A stretch of 59,621 nt of DNA from the NCBI GenBank assembly GCA_021817325.1, contig JAKAVK010000021.1, positions 1 through 59,621 of the forward strand, given 5' to 3'. Below, piece after piece: positions 15,467 through 24,535 of this stretch. The notes beneath the pieces are model-generated. The model saw only the letters and a list, made by a program, of their open reading frames with translations. It was not told the origin of the DNA and made no database searches. This stretch comes from Microcaldota archaeon (GTDB taxonomy: Archaea; Micrarchaeota; Micrarchaeia; Micrarchaeales; CABMGC01). Both the position numbers and the translations under genes were made by a program. How positions within the stretch are numbered: the stretch's first letter is position 1; each line of letters begins with the position of its first letter.

Positions 15467-15601
15467 CGTTTGTTATTCCCCTTCGGTTTATTTAAATATA
15501 ACGTTGTATTTTGTATTATTCCAGTTCATGTGCTTCATCCGCTTAAAGGATGGCACCAGCCGCAGGAAAGGGTTAAATATTCGACTAAGAATATCTATTT
15601 C

Positions 15602-17506
15602 ATGCGAATACTCCAGCTTGACGTAGATGAGATAGAGTTCGAACTGGTTAGGGAAGAGGCAAGGCTCTTTGAAAAATACGACGAGAGGAGAGTAAAGGTA
15701 TCCGATGCGCTAGTGCTTTTGACCTCTATAGAGAAAGGGGACAGTGAGGGTACAGTGGAGCAGGCGGTAACGGAGGCCTCCGAATTCGCCCGCAAGCAGA
15801 AGATAGGCGTTGTTGTAGTCTATCCGTTTGCCCATCTCAGCGGCAACCTCGAGAAACCGGACAAGGCGCTGGAGCTTCTGGTACAGATGAGAACAGCGTT
15901 CAGGGACCGCGGCTTCAAGGTGATTTCTGCCCCTTTCGGATGGAACAAGAAGCTGAAGCTCGACATTAAGGGGCATCCACTTGCCGAGATGTCACGCCAG
16001 TATGCGGGCACGTCGGCAATGGGCGCTGCTTCTGCAGGCAGCGCACATGCAGGGGCTGGAATCACGGCGGCTGCGGAATCGGCAGCTCTGAGCGAGGAGG
16101 ACAGGGTAAAATCCACATGGTACGTACTCGACACTGACGGTAAACTCACTGAGGCGGGCAAGTTCAACTTTGAGAAATACAAGAACCTCAAGAAGTTTGC
16201 TGATTATGAGATCAAGAAGGTGCGGGTATACCAGCAGGCACCGCCCCATATAAAGCTGATGCAATCACACCAGCTGATAGATTACGAGGCCGGTTCGGAT
16301 GCCGGTAACTTGCGCTTCTATCCGAACGGAAGGTTGATCAAGAAGTTGCTTGAAAACTACGTGACTGCGAGGGTTATAGACTATGGTGCGGTAGAGGTTG
16401 AGACCCCGATAATGTATGATTACAGCCATCCGGCGCTTAAGGAGTACCTAAACAGGTTCCCCGCACGCCACTACGTGGTGTCATCCGATGACAAGGAGTA
16501 CTTCCTTAGATTCTCAGCTGACTTCGGACAGTTCCTGCTGATGCATGATGCTACGGTATCGTACAAGCAGCTGCCCTTCAGGTTTTACGAACTTACACGA
16601 TACAGCTTCAGGAGGGAGAAGAGCGGGGAGGTCGTCGGCCTTAAGAGGCTGCGTGCATTTACGATGCCGGATATGCATACGCTCTGCAAGGACCTGGACG
16701 AGGCGAAAGGCGAGTTCAGTAGGCAGTTCGAGTTTTGCCAGACGGTACTGGCAGACATAGGCATAGGCGCCGGGGAGTATGAGGCCGCAATAAGGTTCAC
16801 AGAGGACTTCTGGAAGGAGAATAGCGCCTTTGTGATTGGTGTGGTTAAGAACCAGCTCAAGAAGCCGGCGCTTATAGAGATGTGGAATTTCCGCTACGCG
16901 TACTTTGACCCCAAGTTCGAATTCAATGTGATAGACTCGATGGACAAGGCAACTGCGCTGTCCACGGTGCAGATAGATCATGAGAACGGGGCGCGCTATG
17001 GCATGTCGTATACAGACAGCGACGGCCAGAAAAAGTATCCGATAGTAATGCACTGCTCCCCTAGTGGCGCGATAGAAAGGATCATATATGCCCTTCTTGA
17101 ATTTGCTGCGCTGAAGCAGGCCCGCGGGGAGACGGCCTCGCTGCCCCTCTGGCTAGCTCCGACGCAGGTGAGGCTCCTCTCAATGTCTGACAAGCACGTG
17201 AGTAGATGCCTCGAGATTGCAGAAGAGTTCAGGCAACGCAAAATCAGGGCTGATGTTGACGATACAGACACCACAATCGACAAGAAGATACGCACCGCTG
17301 AGCAAGAGTGGATCCCTTATATCCTGGTAATAGGGGACAGGGAGGCTTCGTCAACTGAACTCACTGTGAGGATAAGGGGGGAGAAGGTGCAGAAAAAGAT
17401 GACCGTGGATGATTTGTCAGGCATCATATCTGGCAGTGTGAGGTCGATGCCGGATGCACCCCTTTCCCTGCCGGTGCTTCTCAGCAAGAGGCCTTCCTTC
17501 AGATGA
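15602..17506 (+). CDS. thrS: Threonyl-tRNA synthetase with archaeal editing domain
   Basis: Charges tRNA-Thr and clears mischarged Ser-tRNA. The 634-residue protein has, in order, the archaeal-specific N-terminal editing domain related to D-aminoacyl-tRNA deacylase (about residues 1-145), a linker rich in Ala/Gly, the class II catalytic core, and a C-terminal anticodon-binding domain with W-L-A-P-T-Q-V-R-L. In the core, R-F-Y-E-L-T-R-Y-S-F-R-R-E-K-S-G corresponds to motif 2, and the P-I-V-M-H-C-S-P-S-G-A-I-E-R segment to motif 3. The ATG at 15602 is chosen because archaeal ThrRS begins M-x-I/R-x-L-x-x-D and AAATATTCGAC lies just upstream; an upstream in-frame start at 15470 would add 44 poorly matching residues. 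It converges with sodX. Confidence 0.95.
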   Translation: MRILQLDVDEIEFELVREEARLFEKYDERRVKVSDALVLLTSIEKGDSEGTVEQAVTEASEFARKQKIGVVVVYPFAHLSGNLEKPDKALELLVQMRTAFRDRGFKVISAPFGWNKKLKLDIKGHPLAEMSRQYAGTSAMGAASAGSAHAGAGITAAAESAALSEEDRVKSTWYVLDTDGKLTEAGKFNFEKYKNLKKFADYEIKKVRVYQQAPPHIKLMQSHQLIDYEAGSDAGNLRFYPNGRLIKKLLENYVTARVIDYGAVEVETPIMYDYSHPALKEYLNRFPARHYVVSSDDKEYFLRFSADFGQFLLMHDATVSYKQLPFRFYELTRYSFRREKSGEVVGLKRLRAFTMPDMHTLCKDLDEAKGEFSRQFEFCQTVLADIGIGAGEYEAAIRFTEDFWKENSAFVIGVVKNQLKKPALIEMWNFRYAYFDPKFEFNVIDSMDKATALSTVQIDHENGARYGMSYTDSDGQKKYPIVMHCSPSGAIERIIYALLEFAALKQARGETASLPLWLAPTQVRLLSMSDKHVSRCLEIAEEFRQRKIRADVDDTDTTIDKKIRTAEQEWIPYILVIGDREASSTELTVRIRGEKVQKKMTVDDLSGIISGSVRSMPDAPLSLPVLLSKRPSFR

Positions 17507-17508
17507 TG

Positions 17509-17796
17509 CTATATAATACAGATTACCTTTCCTGCTACCGCTGCACGGTCCACATATCCAAAAGACCTGCTGTCCTCGCTCATCTCCCTGTTGTCGCCCA
17601 GCACATACACGGAATTATCACTCAGCGCGGATATCCGCTTTACAATCTTAATGCGCCTTGCAGGGTGCTCGAGCACCACAATGTCGCCAGGCTTTAGCTT
17701 TCCAAACCATCCGGTGGCTATTAGGTACTCGCCTCCCTTGATTGCTGGCTCCATGCTCCTGTCAGCCGCCTTGAATATGCGCAGAGGCATTCTCAT
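17509..17796 (-). CDS. sodX: SodX-type maturation peptidase (signal peptidase I-like, S26)
   Basis: The 95-residue serine protease has the S26 core: D-R-S-M-E-P with nucleophile Ser14, catalytic Lys53 in K-I-V-K-R-I, and box E as G-D-N-R-E-M-S-E-D-S-R-S-F-G. It lacks the N-terminal membrane anchor of true signal peptidases and is far shorter, as are the proteases encoded beside nickel superoxide dismutase genes. Those remove the SodN leader so the N-terminal histidine can bind nickel. Its start overlaps the sodN stop by 4 nt (ATGA), implying coupled translation. The soluble form fits cytoplasmic SodN processing. It converges with thrS, 2 bp between stops. Family and context together make the role very likely. 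Confidence 0.9.
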   Translation of the reverse strand: MRMPLRIFKAADRSMEPAIKGGEYLIATGWFGKLKPGDIVVLEHPARRIKIVKRISALSDNSVYVLGDNREMSEDSRSFGYVDRAAVAGKVICII

Positions 17797-18308
17797 ATCT
17801 TTGGATAGACGAATGTCCTCTCTGTCGGATAGTAGGACTTGACCCTCACGGTCTGCACCTTCTTCGTCTTCCAGAAGGCCTCGGCAAACCTCTGCACGTT
17901 CTCGAGCAGGGCGTCAGCATCCTTTATGTCTGTACTCTGCTTTGCCTTTCCGGCAAGCTTGAGGGTGTTCCATACTAGCTCGTTCAGCTCGGGGTTCTCT
18001 TTGGCGTGCTCCGGCTTCATGTAGTCGCCCCAGATGACTGTTATCTCATGCTTGCATATCTCGGCGTGCTCCTCCTTGACCTTTACGTAGCGTATGAGCT
18101 TGTTCCTGTCCTCCACGGAGCTGCCTCCGCCCTTCATGACATCGGCTATGAGCATGTCCATGCGCACAACAGTGTGGGCTGCAAGCTGCGCCGCATGAGG
18201 ATCGTATATACCGCATGGTATGTCGCAGTGCGCGTATGCAGTCTCGAAATGCAATACCCTGTCCGCGAAGGCCAGTGTCTTCCCCGCAGTGATTCTTATC
18301 TTATCCAC
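17793..18308 (-). CDS. sodN: Nickel superoxide dismutase
   Basis: Dismutates superoxide to oxygen and peroxide using a nickel ion bound at the N-terminus. The 171-residue precursor has a 26-residue leader followed by the nickel hook H-C-D-I-P-C-G-I-Y-D-P: His27 becomes His1 after cleavage, with Cys28 and Cys32 as the thiolate ligands (Cys2 and Cys6 of mature enzyme). The remaining about 135 residues are helical as in the four-helix bundle of the family. The next gene, overlapping by 4 nt, encodes the matching leader peptidase. NiSOD is known mainly from actinobacteria, cyanobacteria and marine bacteria, so an archaeal copy is notable and points to lateral transfer. The short leader is consistent with cytoplasmic location. 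Confidence 0.95.
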   Translation of the reverse strand: MDKIRITAGKTLAFADRVLHFETAYAHCDIPCGIYDPHAAQLAAHTVVRMDMLIADVMKGGGSSVEDRNKLIRYVKVKEEHAEICKHEITVIWGDYMKPEHAKENPELNELVWNTLKLAGKAKQSTDIKDADALLENVQRFAEAFWKTKKVQTVRVKSYYPTERTFVYPKI

Positions 18309-18429
18309 TATATCACCAGATAGTATTATTCGCTAGAATTTATAACGTTTCTCATTGCGCGCGGCATGGCTTTCGCAGACGCGCATGTGGCTTTATAAGC
18401 GTTGGTCTCCATCCTATGCAATTGATCGG

Positions 18430-18891
18430 ATGGAAAAAGGAAGTTCTCAGGGCTTTCCGCTCATAGGCATCATAGCAGGCGCTGCTGTGGGCATACTGCT
18501 GGCCAACCTCTTCCTGAGCGTCATAGGCGCAGCCATAGGAGGCGTTGTGGCGGTAGTGCTTGATGGAAGCATTAGTATTAAGAGGGCGGTGGGCATAGGA
18601 ATTGCTGCAGGAGTCGTCGTAGGGGTCTTTCAGGCGTACCTGGTAGGCGTGCTATTGCCAGAATATTATTCGGCAAATGCGCAGCTCCTCGGGTCCGCGG
18701 CAGGCAATGCGCCTCTCCTGTCAGCAGTTATAGAGCTTGTCCAGGCAGCCACAGTGGTAATATATGCTGCGTCATGCACAGTTGGCAGCGTGATAGGGAA
18801 ATTCCTCTTCGTGAAGAGCATGGACGGGGGCGGTGGATCGGATGTGCAGGCAAGATCAGGAGGGGACGTTGGCCCGATTAACAGGTATTAA
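18430..18891 (+). CDS. Small multi-pass membrane protein, unknown
   Basis: The 153-residue protein is Gly/Ala/Val-rich with about four hydrophobic segments: near residues 10-28, 29-45, 55-80 and 105-130. It ends in a hydrophilic Gly/Ser-rich tail. The pattern G-x-x-x-G-x-x-x-A in the helices favours tight packing, and it resembles small four-helix membrane proteins of unknown function found in archaea. The ATG at 18430 is chosen because a TATA-like GGCTTTATAAGCG lies at 18389-18401, about 30-40 nt upstream; starts further upstream would overlap it. It faces the glycosyltransferase gene tail to tail (8 bp). No function can be assigned. Confidence 0.65.
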   Translation: MEKGSSQGFPLIGIIAGAAVGILLANLFLSVIGAAIGGVVAVVLDGSISIKRAVGIGIAAGVVVGVFQAYLVGVLLPEYYSANAQLLGSAAGNAPLLSAVIELVQAATVVIYAASCTVGSVIGKFLFVKSMDGGGGSDVQARSGGDVGPINRY

Positions 18892-18899
18892 GCGCAGGC

Positions 18900-19997
18900 T
18901 TATCCGAAGTCAACTATCCTCCTGTACTTTTTCATGACATTGTCGAAGTTGAACTTCTTTACATAGGAATAGGCGTTGCTGGCCAAGGCATCCCTGAACT
19001 CCTTGTCAGTGTACAGCCTATAGAACCTGTTGGCAAAATCATCCACATTGCAATGCCGGTACACGACCCCGTTGTCGCCATCGGAGATGAGCTTCTCGTC
19101 AGGATCCATCGTAACAAGCGAGTTGTTGCTCGTGTTTATCATTACTGGCAGCCCGCAGGCCATCGCCTCAAGGAAGACCCTGCCCGGGCTTTCCCATTCC
19201 GAGGTGCATACGAAAAAGCCTGCGTTGTTATATGCCCGCACTAGCTTCTCTTCCCTTAGGAATCCAAGGAACTTTATGTTCCTGTCCAGTTGCAGCGCCT
19301 TGGCGAGCTCCCTATAATGCTTCTCATCGGGACCGGTACCGACTATCCTAAGCAGCTCCTTTTTGGCCAGCTCAGGGTGGTTTGTTATGACCCTTGCTAT
19401 CCCGTGTATCAGGAAATTTAGCTTCTTCTGCCTCTCGTCCAATCTGCCAACGTACAGCGCGCCGCGGTAGTTCTTCTTGATCCTGATCTTCCTGTACTCC
19501 TTGTGCGGGGCTATGTTGATGTAGTGAAGCTTGGTCTTCCTTCCCCTGAAGAATTCCCTCGCATAGGCATACTGCTCTGCGGTTATGGCAACGTAGTGGT
19601 CAAGCAGGCCCTTCATTAATTGCGAGTACGCATACCTCAGCAGCATCTTTGGAAGCAGCTTCTTGTTGCCAGCGTTCCTGAAGTTCACAAGCACGTTGCC
19701 CCTGTCAACATACAGGAACTTTGTGCCCTTCCCCTTCCTATACCTGTACACCAGAGCTATCGGCACGTCGCGTATCGAGTTTATGAGTACGAAATCATAT
19801 TTCTTCTCGTATATCTGCTGCATGGTGACCGGCTTTGCGCTCTTTGACACTCTGGACAGGTCGGCAAATATATCTACGTCGTAGCCGGCCTTGCGGAATG
19901 CGAGATACATGTTGTACGTGTCTATCAGCGCCCCTCCGACGGCCTTGAAGGAGCCAGACTCTACAAGCAGTATCTTCTTGATCCAACCACCCGGCAT
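18900..19997 (-). CDS. Glycosyltransferase, GT4-like (GT-B fold)
   Basis: The 365-residue protein fits retaining GT4 glycosyltransferases, which transfer sugars from nucleotide-sugar donors. The N-terminal Rossmann half contains G-S-F-K-A-V-G-G-A-L-I. The C-terminal half has A-L-Y-V-G-R-L-D-E-R-Q-K-K, the G-T-G-P-D-E-K phosphate-binding loop, and F-V-C-T-S-E-W-E-S-P-G-R-V-F-L-E-A-M-A-C-G-L-P-V, equivalent to the E-x7-E signature. It is the last gene of an eight-gene operon and follows the AlkP-family gene by 22 bp. With a GHMP kinase and nucleotidyltransferase in the same operon it probably adds the activated sugar to a lipid or protein-linked glycan. Donor and acceptor are not evident. Confidence 0.88.
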   Translation of the reverse strand: MPGGWIKKILLVESGSFKAVGGALIDTYNMYLAFRKAGYDVDIFADLSRVSKSAKPVTMQQIYEKKYDFVLINSIRDVPIALVYRYRKGKGTKFLYVDRGNVLVNFRNAGNKKLLPKMLLRYAYSQLMKGLLDHYVAITAEQYAYAREFFRGRKTKLHYINIAPHKEYRKIRIKKNYRGALYVGRLDERQKKLNFLIHGIARVITNHPELAKKELLRIVGTGPDEKHYRELAKALQLDRNIKFLGFLREEKLVRAYNNAGFFVCTSEWESPGRVFLEAMACGLPVMINTSNNSLVTMDPDEKLISDGDNGVVYRHCNVDDFANRFYRLYTDKEFRDALASNAYSYVKKFNFDNVMKKYRRIVDFG

Positions 19998-20019
19998 TTA
20001 TCTAAATCGATGCGCATGT

Positions 20020-21528
20020 TCAATAACCTTGCCTCGCTGGCAACCTTGCCAGCCTTGAGCCAGCCACCTTGCCTGATGTGGCGCCGAAGTAGTCTAGGAT
20101 CGTTGGTGCCACGTTGAGGACGCTGATGCCATGTGCGTCTACACCCGTCCCTTTGGAATAGTAGCCGAAGATCCCATGCATTAGGTGGTCCCCGCTCTTC
20201 GCCCCCTCTGGCCTTGCGAAAAAGTCATTCGAGTAGTTGAAGATGTCGAACGTGTAGCCTTCCTTGGCCTCCACAAGCAGGTCTGGATGGATGAACTTTC
20301 CCCCTCTTCCATAATATGAATCCCCGTCTATCACCTTCGCTACAAGCGGGCTGCCATCCCTGCTGCGCAGCAGCTTAAGCTTTCGTGCAAGCTCATCCTT
20401 CAAGAGATTGCGGCCTCTGCTGCCGACGATCCCGGATGCAAACCTTTTGTCGTTTATCCAGATCGTAGCGACAGGGTTGTTTGATATCGCGGCGAACGCC
20501 TTGGTATGCCCCATGTCGAAATCGAAGAGGTGTAGCCTCCCCGCACCTGCCGGCAATGGAAACAGAGCGCCAAATCCCCTGAATACTGCCCTCTTCATGC
20601 CGTATGGCAGCCGGTCATACGTCCTCCTAAGCAAGTAGTTTCCGATTATGCTCTCCCTGAGCTGGTTGCGCCTTGCAGCCTGCTCCTTTGCCGCATTGCG
20701 CCCACGCGCGGGCTTTAACCTGACATAGCCGTTCTCTATCAGCCAGGCATTGAGAAGGAATTTGTATCTGATTGGCTGCGCACCGTGGTCAGATACTATC
20801 ATCATTGCCGATCCTTCATCGTCGACCCTCTTCATTATGCGCTGGACGAAACTGCCTATCTCAGTGTATATCTCCTTGAGGTACCTGCGCCCGCCACTTT
20901 TGCCCATTACAAAATGCTGCATCCTGTCCGTCTCCGTGAAACATACGTATACGAGGCCGTACTTGTGTTCTGCTATCATCGCCTCGGCTATGGCTATCCT
21001 CGATCGTATGCTCTTTAGATAGTGGCTTAGCGCTTCCCTCTCGCTCATCCTGCCGCTCTTCATCTCCACCTCGACATCAGGCTCGCCATAGAAGTCGCGT
21101 TTCTTCATGAGCTGCTCGAGCGCCTTGCTGTTGGTCCTTGCAGGAAGGGGGAAGCCGGTAATCATATCGACATTTCCGTATTCGGGAAGATCTATCACGG
21201 TTGCAGGGGTTATCACAAGGCACCTGATGCCTTTTTTGGATAGCTTCTTCCAGAACGGCGGCACTTTCCTTGAATCGTAATACACTATGTCTGGCGTGTA
21301 ATCCTTTTTCATCACAAAGAAGTCAGGAACCCCGTGTTGCGCTGGGGAAAGCCCAGTGTATATTGTGGGCCATGCAGGCCCGGTGAGAGGGGGCAGGGTA
21401 GATTTCATCTCTGTGATCAGGCCCCTGTCTAGCAGTTTTCCAAATCCGGCTATCCCGCCGTTCTCTGACATCTCCCTAAGTATCCATAATGGTGCGGCAT
21501 CGATACCTATCAAGTAAAGTCTCCTCAT
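20020..21528 (-). CDS. Alkaline-phosphatase-fold type I phosphodiesterase/nucleotide pyrophosphatase
   Basis: The 502-residue protein belongs to the alkaline phosphatase superfamily, NPP branch. Asp9 in I-G-I-D-A-A-P is a metal ligand; the nucleophile Thr lies in P-A-W-P-T-I-Y-T-G-L-S-P-A-Q-H-G near residue 54. A metal-binding S-D-H-G occurs near residue 245 and the C-terminal G-D-H-L-M-H-G-I-F supplies further histidines. No signal peptide is seen, so it probably acts in the cytoplasm. Members cleave phosphodiesters or pyrophosphates; some are phosphoglycerol transferases or sulfatases. In an operon with ATP sulfurylase genes it might turn over a nucleotide by-product such as PAP/APS or act on a sugar phosphodiester. 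That choice is inference. It starts 3 bp after the GHMP kinase gene. Confidence 0.83.
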   Translation of the reverse strand: MRRLYLIGIDAAPLWILREMSENGGIAGFGKLLDRGLITEMKSTLPPLTGPAWPTIYTGLSPAQHGVPDFFVMKKDYTPDIVYYDSRKVPPFWKKLSKKGIRCLVITPATVIDLPEYGNVDMITGFPLPARTNSKALEQLMKKRDFYGEPDVEVEMKSGRMSEREALSHYLKSIRSRIAIAEAMIAEHKYGLVYVCFTETDRMQHFVMGKSGGRRYLKEIYTEIGSFVQRIMKRVDDEGSAMMIVSDHGAQPIRYKFLLNAWLIENGYVRLKPARGRNAAKEQAARRNQLRESIIGNYLLRRTYDRLPYGMKRAVFRGFGALFPLPAGAGRLHLFDFDMGHTKAFAAISNNPVATIWINDKRFASGIVGSRGRNLLKDELARKLKLLRSRDGSPLVAKVIDGDSYYGRGGKFIHPDLLVEAKEGYTFDIFNYSNDFFARPEGAKSGDHLMHGIFGYYSKGTGVDAHGISVLNVAPTILDYFGATSGKVAGSRLARLPARQGY

Positions 21529-21531
21529 CCG

Positions 21532-22539
21532 CTAGTCCACCTCTGCAGACACTGTCAATCCGTTGGTCACAAGCACCGGCTCTATCATTCTTAGCTTCTC
21601 CTTGGAAAGCACGCCAACGAGCCTGTCCCGTTTGTCCGGGTCAAGCACAAGCAGCATGTGGCCGCCTCCGCCTATTCCAAGCAGCTTTCCTCCAGTTGCG
21701 CCGTTCTCCATGGAGAGCTTGAACAGAGCGTCTATCCGCTTGCTGCTTATGTTGTCAAGCAGCGCACGCTTGTTAAGCCATTCGTTGTATACCAGCTGGC
21801 CAACCTGTTCGAAGCGGTTTGAGGCTATCGCGTCTCGGATGCTCTCTGCATAACCCTTCATACGTTCCATAAGCTCGAGAGCATGCACGTCGGATGCGGC
21901 TATGAGTTTCACCAGGGTCTTTAGAGGGCTTTCCACGGGCCTTGGAGTTGCAGTATTCACAAGCATGAGCATCGAACCGAGATGCTCCAGCCGGCTCTTT
22001 CCCAGCCCAATTCTTTTGACCTCGACCCCAGCGCCGCTAAACTCGATGTAGTTCAGCCCTCCGAAGCTCGTTGCGTAAGGGTCCTGCTTCCCTAGGTGTA
22101 TACCCAGTTTTGTCCTCTCAAATTTGTGCGCAAGCTCTGCTATCTCGCCTTTTCCCATGCCTGTGCCGAGCCATCCGTCAAACGCGCCTATTATAGAGAC
22201 TATCGACGCGGATGAGGAGCCCAGACCTGATCCGTATTCCGTATCCGTGTCCATGGACAGCTCGAATCCGGAGCCTGGAGAAAAATGCTCTATTATAACC
22301 CTGTAGAAATCGCGTATGCCATGCAGGTTGCCTATGCTCCCCTCTTCCTCTATCCCTAGCCGCGCCTGCTTTATAATGATCCTGCCATCCTGTCGCGGTT
22401 CGATCGACGCGCGGGCATACGTCCCTATGGCTGACTCTATTACCGCGCCGCCGTATCTTTCGTAGTATTCGCTCAGGTCCGTAAAACCGCCGGCGAAGCT
22501 AAGCCGGTATGGAGATATTGCACGTATTGTCGATGCCAT
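21532..22539 (-). CDS. GHMP sugar kinase (heptose-7-phosphate kinase-like)
   Basis: The 335-residue protein has all three GHMP motifs. Motif 1 is S-P-Y-R-L-S-F-A-G-G-F-T-D near residue 10. The ATP-binding motif 2 is Y-G-S-G-L-G-S-S-S-A-S near residue 107. Motif 3 is L-G-I-G-G-G-G-H-M near residue 293. The F-A-G-G-x-T-D opening and the L-G-x-Q-D-x-Y-A-T-x-x-G-G block in the middle resemble D-glycero-D-manno-heptose 7-phosphate kinases and related sugar-1-kinases rather than mevalonate or homoserine kinases. Its product, a sugar-1-phosphate or bisphosphate, would feed the nucleotidyltransferase encoded just upstream (8 bp gap). The exact sugar is unknown. Confidence 0.86.
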   Translation of the reverse strand: MASTIRAISPYRLSFAGGFTDLSEYYERYGGAVIESAIGTYARASIEPRQDGRIIIKQARLGIEEEGSIGNLHGIRDFYRVIIEHFSPGSGFELSMDTDTEYGSGLGSSSASIVSIIGAFDGWLGTGMGKGEIAELAHKFERTKLGIHLGKQDPYATSFGGLNYIEFSGAGVEVKRIGLGKSRLEHLGSMLMLVNTATPRPVESPLKTLVKLIAASDVHALELMERMKGYAESIRDAIASNRFEQVGQLVYNEWLNKRALLDNISSKRIDALFKLSMENGATGGKLLGIGGGGHMLLVLDPDKRDRLVGVLSKEKLRMIEPVLVTNGLTVSAEVD

Positions 22540-22547
22540 GTTACCAG

Positions 22548-23315
22548 CTATTTAGAGTTTTTGAAGGTGTATTCGAGGGCCTTGAAGTAGCTGTCCGGAT
22601 CTCCGACATTGAGCCGTTGCTCGTCCTTCATCAGTATGCCATATACCTTCCCGCCTGCCTTCACCAACGTATTTATACCGGACGTCAGTGCCAGCTCCAC
22701 GCCTTCCTTGTGGTCGCTCCTCAGGGCCGTGAATATTTTCGGGGAGAATGCATATACCCCGACTATTGCAAGGTTCGATTCCGTCTTCCCGGGTTTCTCC
22801 TCTGCGCTGGATATCTTGTAGACCTCGTGACCGTCTATCTTCTCCGATCCTGAGGCATTCACTATGCCGTACTTGCTTGGGTCGCTCACCTTCCTTAAGA
22901 AGAAGACCGCATTCGCATCCTTCTGCTCAAATACCTTAAGCAGAAGCGCATATCCGCCGGTAAGCGTTATGTCATCAGTATGCAGTATTATCGGGTCGCC
23001 TTTCACGAACTCCTCGGATACGAGCACTGCGTCGCCGAATCCTCTCGGATTCTTCTGCTTGAGGTACGACACCCTCTCGTTTTTGAGGTGATCCTGCAGC
23101 AGCCTGCTTCTCTTGCTGGAATCGATAACCACGCAGAACTCTTCTACGCCTATGCTCTTTAGGGATCTCATTGTGTGGTTTACTATCGGAACCATCACTC
23201 TGGTTCCGTCCTCGTTCTCGAAAATCGGGAGCAGCGCCTTGGGCAGCACATTGGTTATATACCGCATCCTTGTTCCACGGCCGGCACTCGTTATTACAGC
23301 CTTTCGTATGGTCAT
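22548..23315 (-). CDS. Sugar-phosphate nucleotidyltransferase (GalU/RmlA-like)
   Basis: Joins a nucleoside triphosphate to a sugar-1-phosphate to make a nucleotide sugar. The 255-residue protein has the pyrophosphorylase motif A-G-R-G-T-R-M with P-K-A-L-L-P-I about 12 residues later, and the metal-binding H-T-D-D near residue 112. The E-K-P-G-K-T-E-S block near residue 174 fits the sugar-binding E-K-P. The start at 23315 leaves 4 bp after the CysN-like stop; an in-frame start at 23327 would overlap it by 8. It sits between the CysN-like gene and the sugar kinase in one operon, so sugar activation and sulfate activation are co-expressed. Its nucleotide and sugar are not determined. Confidence 0.88.
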   Translation of the reverse strand: MTIRKAVITSAGRGTRMRYITNVLPKALLPIFENEDGTRVMVPIVNHTMRSLKSIGVEEFCVVIDSSKRSRLLQDHLKNERVSYLKQKNPRGFGDAVLVSEEFVKGDPIILHTDDITLTGGYALLLKVFEQKDANAVFFLRKVSDPSKYGIVNASGSEKIDGHEVYKISSAEEKPGKTESNLAIVGVYAFSPKIFTALRSDHKEGVELALTSGINTLVKAGGKVYGILMKDEQRLNVGDPDSYFKALEYTFKNSK

Positions 23316-23319
23316 ATGA

Positions 23320-24528
23320 TTACCCATTGACTATTCCAATTCCTGAAAATTCCTTTCCGCTATATATAGTGAACCTGCTCAACTCGGCAGGCTTGCCCAC
23401 AGGTATTGGCGCGTCCACCTCCATCTCTGCATCTGCAGCACGTAGCGGTGCCAATGTGCCATTGCGCAGCGTCTTCCCTGTTGTTGGATCGATAATGTCC
23501 AATATCTTAAATCTCGCCTTGTATTCGTTCCCGATAAACCGTATCCTTGCCTGCTGCCCTATTCTCCTTGTGGCAAAGATAAGCGTTAGCATCCGCCTCC
23601 TTGCACGGAGGGATTCATTTGCACCATAAAGGACCGCTCCCCTAGGCAGCCTTAATCCATCGCCAAACCTTATCGCCACATTCTCCCCGGCAATTGCAGT
23701 TTTCACCCTGGTTCCCTTAACAAAGATCTCGCTGACCGGATGCCTGCCCCTGCCCATCGTAGATCTCAGTACCTGCCCCACGTGCATATTTCCCTGGATT
23801 ATCCTGCCGCTCGAAAGTGCGCCGCTTCCAGTTTCGATGCGGCCTTGCATTAGCAGGCGCAGCTGGCCTCCGGCTGGCTTTCTCGCCCTGCTTAGCATCC
23901 CGTATGCGGTTTCTAGCAGGCTACTTCCGTGATACCAGTCCATCAGGGTTGATCTCGCAACGAGATTCTCTGTCCTGTATGCCGAGATTGGAACGAAAGC
24001 GATGTTTGCCTCCTTGTAGCCTATCGCCTTCAGGAATGCTGTCATCTGCGATTTTATCCTCTGGAACACCTCTTCGCCATAGTTTACGGTATCCATCTTG
24101 TTTACCGCAACGACTATGCTCTCCATCCCAAGCATCTTTGCAATAAAGACGTGCCGCTTTGTCTGGGCCATTATGCCTTCGCCACTCATTGCGGAAACGA
24201 GCAGCAGAGCCAGTTCGCCATACGATGCGCCGCTTATCATGTTCTTTATGAGCTCCTCGTGGCCGGGCACATCGATTAGGGCTAACGCAGCGCTGCGGTA
24301 TTTTATCTCGGCCCTGGTCGTATCGTAGGTCATGCCGCGCGCTCTTTCCTCTGAAAAGCTGTCCAATATGAATGCAGGCTCGAATGGCCTGTGCAGTTTT
24401 TTGCTGTAAGCCTCGGCTTCCATCACCCTTACCTTTGTTGCAGCCCCTGTCTGCATGAGAAGGCTGCCGATAAGGGTTGACTTACCGTGGTCCTTGTGGC
24501 CTAAAAGCGCAATATTTCTTACCTCCAT
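23320..24528 (-). CDS. cysN: Translation-factor-type GTPase, ATP sulfurylase large subunit CysN-like
   Basis: In CysDN the GTPase CysN drives adenylation of sulfate by CysD. The 402-residue protein has the EF-Tu family G1 (G-H-K-D-H-G-K-S-T), the switch block E-E-R-A-R-G-M-T, G3 (D-V-P-G-H-E), G4 (N-K-M-D) and two following beta-barrels. The sequence is about 70 residues shorter than bacterial CysN, and its switch and G3 blocks lie between CysN and EF-1alpha, so sequence alone is not decisive. Location 7 bp after cysD supports the CysN assignment. No APS kinase domain is fused to it. An alternative is another EF-Tu-like factor. It acts in the cytoplasm and hydrolyses GTP. Confidence 0.8.
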   Translation of the reverse strand: MEVRNIALLGHKDHGKSTLIGSLLMQTGAATKVRVMEAEAYSKKLHRPFEPAFILDSFSEERARGMTYDTTRAEIKYRSAALALIDVPGHEELIKNMISGASYGELALLLVSAMSGEGIMAQTKRHVFIAKMLGMESIVVAVNKMDTVNYGEEVFQRIKSQMTAFLKAIGYKEANIAFVPISAYRTENLVARSTLMDWYHGSSLLETAYGMLSRARKPAGGQLRLLMQGRIETGSGALSSGRIIQGNMHVGQVLRSTMGRGRHPVSEIFVKGTRVKTAIAGENVAIRFGDGLRLPRGAVLYGANESLRARRRMLTLIFATRRIGQQARIRFIGNEYKARFKILDIIDPTTGKTLRNGTLAPLRAADAEMEVDAPIPVGKPAELSRFTIYSGKEFSGIGIVNG

Positions 24529-24535
24529 GCGAACA

